Source of the DNA: Pyrinomonadaceae bacterium
GTDB lineage: Bacteria; Acidobacteriota; Blastocatellia; Pyrinomonadales; Pyrinomonadaceae
DNA length: 55,075 bases
Assembly (NCBI GenBank): GCA_013811945.1
Contig: JACCUI010000044.1
Span: 1 to 55,075 of the forward strand
Direction of reading: 5' to 3'
Part shown: piece after piece, positions 53,424 through 55,075 of the stretch
How the letters are laid out: every line of letters begins with the position of its first letter
Position numbering within the stretch: position 1 is the stretch's first letter
Notes under the pieces: model-generated
Told to the model about the DNA's origin: nothing
Database searches by the model: none
What the model saw: the letters and a program-made list of their open reading frames with translations, nothing else
Made by a program: the position numbers and the translations under genes

Positions 53424-54804
53424 CGAGTGAGCTCGCGAAAAAGCCGGCCATGGCCCCGATCGCGCCGAGCAGCAGACCAGCACGGTTTACGTCTGCTAAG
53501 TCTCTGAAGACCCGTTTCGCCCGACTTGTCAGCAGCCAGAAGGCCGCCATGATCCAGAGCCAGAAAGCGAGTGCCGGGAGACCGCGGTCAAAAGCCAGTT
53601 GCAATGGTGTGGAATGCAGGCCCAGCAATTCCTTGCCGGGAAAACCCCAGTCATCCCAGTGCAAGTGCATAGCATCCATTCCATGACCAAAAACCGGATG
53701 AAGCGCTATTCGCGACACTCCGATCTGCGCGACAGTCAGACGCGATGAAGTGCTGTCGTCTTGAAACCACAAGGCCTGTTCCGCGCGAGTCTGCCAAACG
53801 ATAAGGGCTCCCAGGGCCAGAACAAGCAACAACGCCGCTGGTACCAGGATACGCGCTTTTCCCCGCGCGGCGCGTATGGTCAGGACGCTAGCGCCCAGAG
53901 TAAAAGCCACCAGGACAGTTCTCATCGCCGTTAAAACAATCCCCAGCGCCATGAGAGCGCTGGCAGCAGCGGCCAACTTAAAGCGAAGATTCGGGCCATG
54001 GTGCTTGAGATTTGCCAGTCCCAGCCCGAGAGCGAGTTGCGCGAGGATTTGCAGAATCTCAGAGAATGTTTCGTAGTGACGCGTCCAGCCCGAGGCGCGA
54101 AAGCGATGAATTGGATTTCTGCCCGTTATTCCCGAAGGAGCCTCAAGCTGTTTCAATTTATCAGTGACCACCAGGCTAGTGCGTTCGACGTGCTCACCGC
54201 GCGTGATGACACTGACGCGCAGACTGGCTCCTGACGGGGCCGTCTTGATCGCTTTTTCGATTTCGTCGATCGAGTAAATTCGCTGCCCATTCATTCTCCA
54301 AACAGCATCACCGGGCTCAACGCTCATACGCAGAAGACTGTCGCTGGAGATCGTTTCGACAACCACCCCACGTCCGCGGAGCAAATCGTAGATGCTATAA
54401 ATGCTGCCAGCAACCCCTGACAGGATCATGACACACACCAAAAATACCGCGTTGCCTCTGGTCACAATTGCCTGGGTCAGATAGAAGAGAAAGACGACGC
54501 AAACAGATTGCAGTTTGGCGATGCTAATCTGCGGTTCTTCGGATAGACAAGACGATGCGATGGTCCATCCGAAGAAGAGCCAGATCGGTAAGTCTAGCTT
54601 CGTGTGTCGAAAACCAGCTTTTCCTGTAGCTATAGTACGAACCAGCCAGCCGCCACCAACTATCGCCAGTCCTATTTCTGCTCCGGCGATCGAATGCGGC
54701 GCAAATGCGGCATAAAGAACGAAACCTGCGGTGGCAACGCGGTGACCAAGAAGGGCGAGGGGTGGTTTAGTATCGTCAGCGGGAGAGTGAAGTGCAGAGA
54801 TCAT
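53299..54804 (-). CDS. O-antigen ligase-like (WaaL) protein with internal PDZ-like domain
   Basis: A 501-residue membrane protein with about ten helices. The C-terminal half shows ligase features: FGHGMDAMHLHWDD followed by LLGLHSTPLQLAFDRGLPAL, where His397 would match the essential periplasmic histidine of WaaL. Between helices 4 and 5, residues 148-215 look like a PDZ domain (LLRMSVEPGDAVWRMNGQRI, then SIDEIEKAI), where ligases normally have only a short loop. PDZ domains bind peptide C-termini, so this ligase may dock to a partner protein. It would join exported glycan to lipid A-core. The start ATG 54804 lacks a strong ribosome binding site. Wzy polymerases share the fold, but with an ABC exporter nearby, ligase is more likely. 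Confidence 0.75.
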   Translation of the reverse strand: MISALHSPADDTKPPLALLGHRVATAGFVLYAAFAPHSIAGAEIGLAIVGGGWLVRTIATGKAGFRHTKLDLPIWLFFGWTIASSCLSEEPQISIAKLQSVCVVFLFYLTQAIVTRGNAVFLVCVMILSGVAGSIYSIYDLLRGRGVVVETISSDSLLRMSVEPGDAVWRMNGQRIYSIDEIEKAIKTAPSGASLRVSVITRGEHVERTSLVVTDKLKQLEAPSGITGRNPIHRFRASGWTRHYETFSEILQILAQLALGLGLANLKHHGPNLRFKLAAAASALMALGIVLTAMRTVLVAFTLGASVLTIRAARGKARILVPAALLLVLALGALIVWQTRAEQALWFQDDSTSSRLTVAQIGVSRIALHPVFGHGMDAMHLHWDDWGFPGKELLGLHSTPLQLAFDRGLPALAFWLWIMAAFWLLTSRAKRVFRDLADVNRAGLLLGAIGAMAGFFASSLVNYNFGDGEVALVFWWLIGVVVVLTRDNDQGLKPQPINREA

Positions 54805-54913
54805 TAATTAGCAATCCGATGCCGCTTGGTAACCTGCCGGCTGTTCCATTAAGCGATAAATTGAAACGGCTCAGGTAGCAGAAATCGCATCCAAACTCTT
54901 GAAAACGAACGGG

Positions 54914-54942
54914 TTGACACCTTCATTTGCGCATGTTAGCGT
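54914..54942 (+). promoter_or_regulatory. Candidate sigma-70 promoter for a gene beyond the window
   Basis: TTGACA (54914-54919) is followed after 17 bases by TAGCGT (54937-54942), a good -35 with a weak -10. No gene starts before 55075. The remaining sequence to the window end shows no coding region, so it is probably an upstream leader. Confidence 0.35.
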
Positions 54943-55075
54943 ATCTTCCGACTGTTTCGTCCTGGGAAATAGTCGCCCAACTTACAAGGCGATTACCCCG
55001 TACGGGCTGTTCTCTCAACCCGCCGCTACGATTGACGCCGCTACCATATTTGATGATACATAATACTACCGATGG

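Overview
The window looks like a chromosomal segment of an Acidobacteriota member, most likely class Blastocatellia (Pyrinomonadaceae-like). The grounds are several secreted proteins ending in DUF4214, a Solibacter-type (TIGR03437-like) C-terminal domain, lipid A and LPS-assembly genes showing a diderm envelope, a tetraether-synthase-like radical SAM enzyme (group 4 acidobacteria are known for membrane-spanning iso-diabolic acid lipids), and many short intergenic palindromes. This placement is inferred from gene content; no rRNA gene is present.

Layout. 0.2-9 kb: a B12-binding radical SAM protein, a secreted vWA/P-domain protein interrupted by a 5'-truncated, GC-rich ECF41-type sigma factor fragment on the other strand, a small membrane protein, an ankyrin-repeat protein, tRNA-Gln(CTG) with a visible promoter, a kinase-less HisKA protein, and a secreted protein split by a one-base frameshift. 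9-17 kb: envelope lipid block with the Tes-like radical SAM enzyme, lpxD, lpxB and lptD. 17-21.4 kb: two DUF4214 exoproteins and a duplicated DUF4214 tail. 21.6-45 kb: a large surface-polysaccharide locus with GT4 and GT-C glycosyltransferases, a YfhO-like protein, four methyltransferase proteins, three proteins sharing an Ig-like domain, and a wzt / coiled-coil / methyltransferase run. 45-50.5 kb: two secreted proteins (a beta-propeller-like protein and a matrixin-type protease with DUF4214). 50.8-54.8 kb: a zinc-ribbon methyltransferase, the wzm-like ABC permease and an O-antigen-ligase-like protein carrying an apparent PDZ insert.

How the genes fit together. LpxD and LpxB make the lipid A core and LptD inserts LPS in the outer membrane. 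Undecaprenyl-linked glycan would be built by the GT4 enzymes, decorated by polyprenyl-phosphate-sugar-dependent GT-C enzymes and by methyltransferases, exported by Wzm/Wzt and ligated to lipid A-core by the WaaL-like enzyme. The order wzt, coiled-coil protein, methyltransferase resembles the E. coli O8/O9a wzt-wbdD arrangement, in which WbdD caps and measures the chain, but here the parts are separate genes.

The strongest leads are the Tes-like enzyme beside lipid A genes, the split chain-length-control module, the Ig-like domain spread over three neighbouring genes, the PDZ-bearing ligase, the sigma-factor/vWA chimera, and at least four families of small inverted-repeat elements, two of which supply stop codons to neighbouring genes. 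All functional calls rest on reading the translated sequence; no database search was run.
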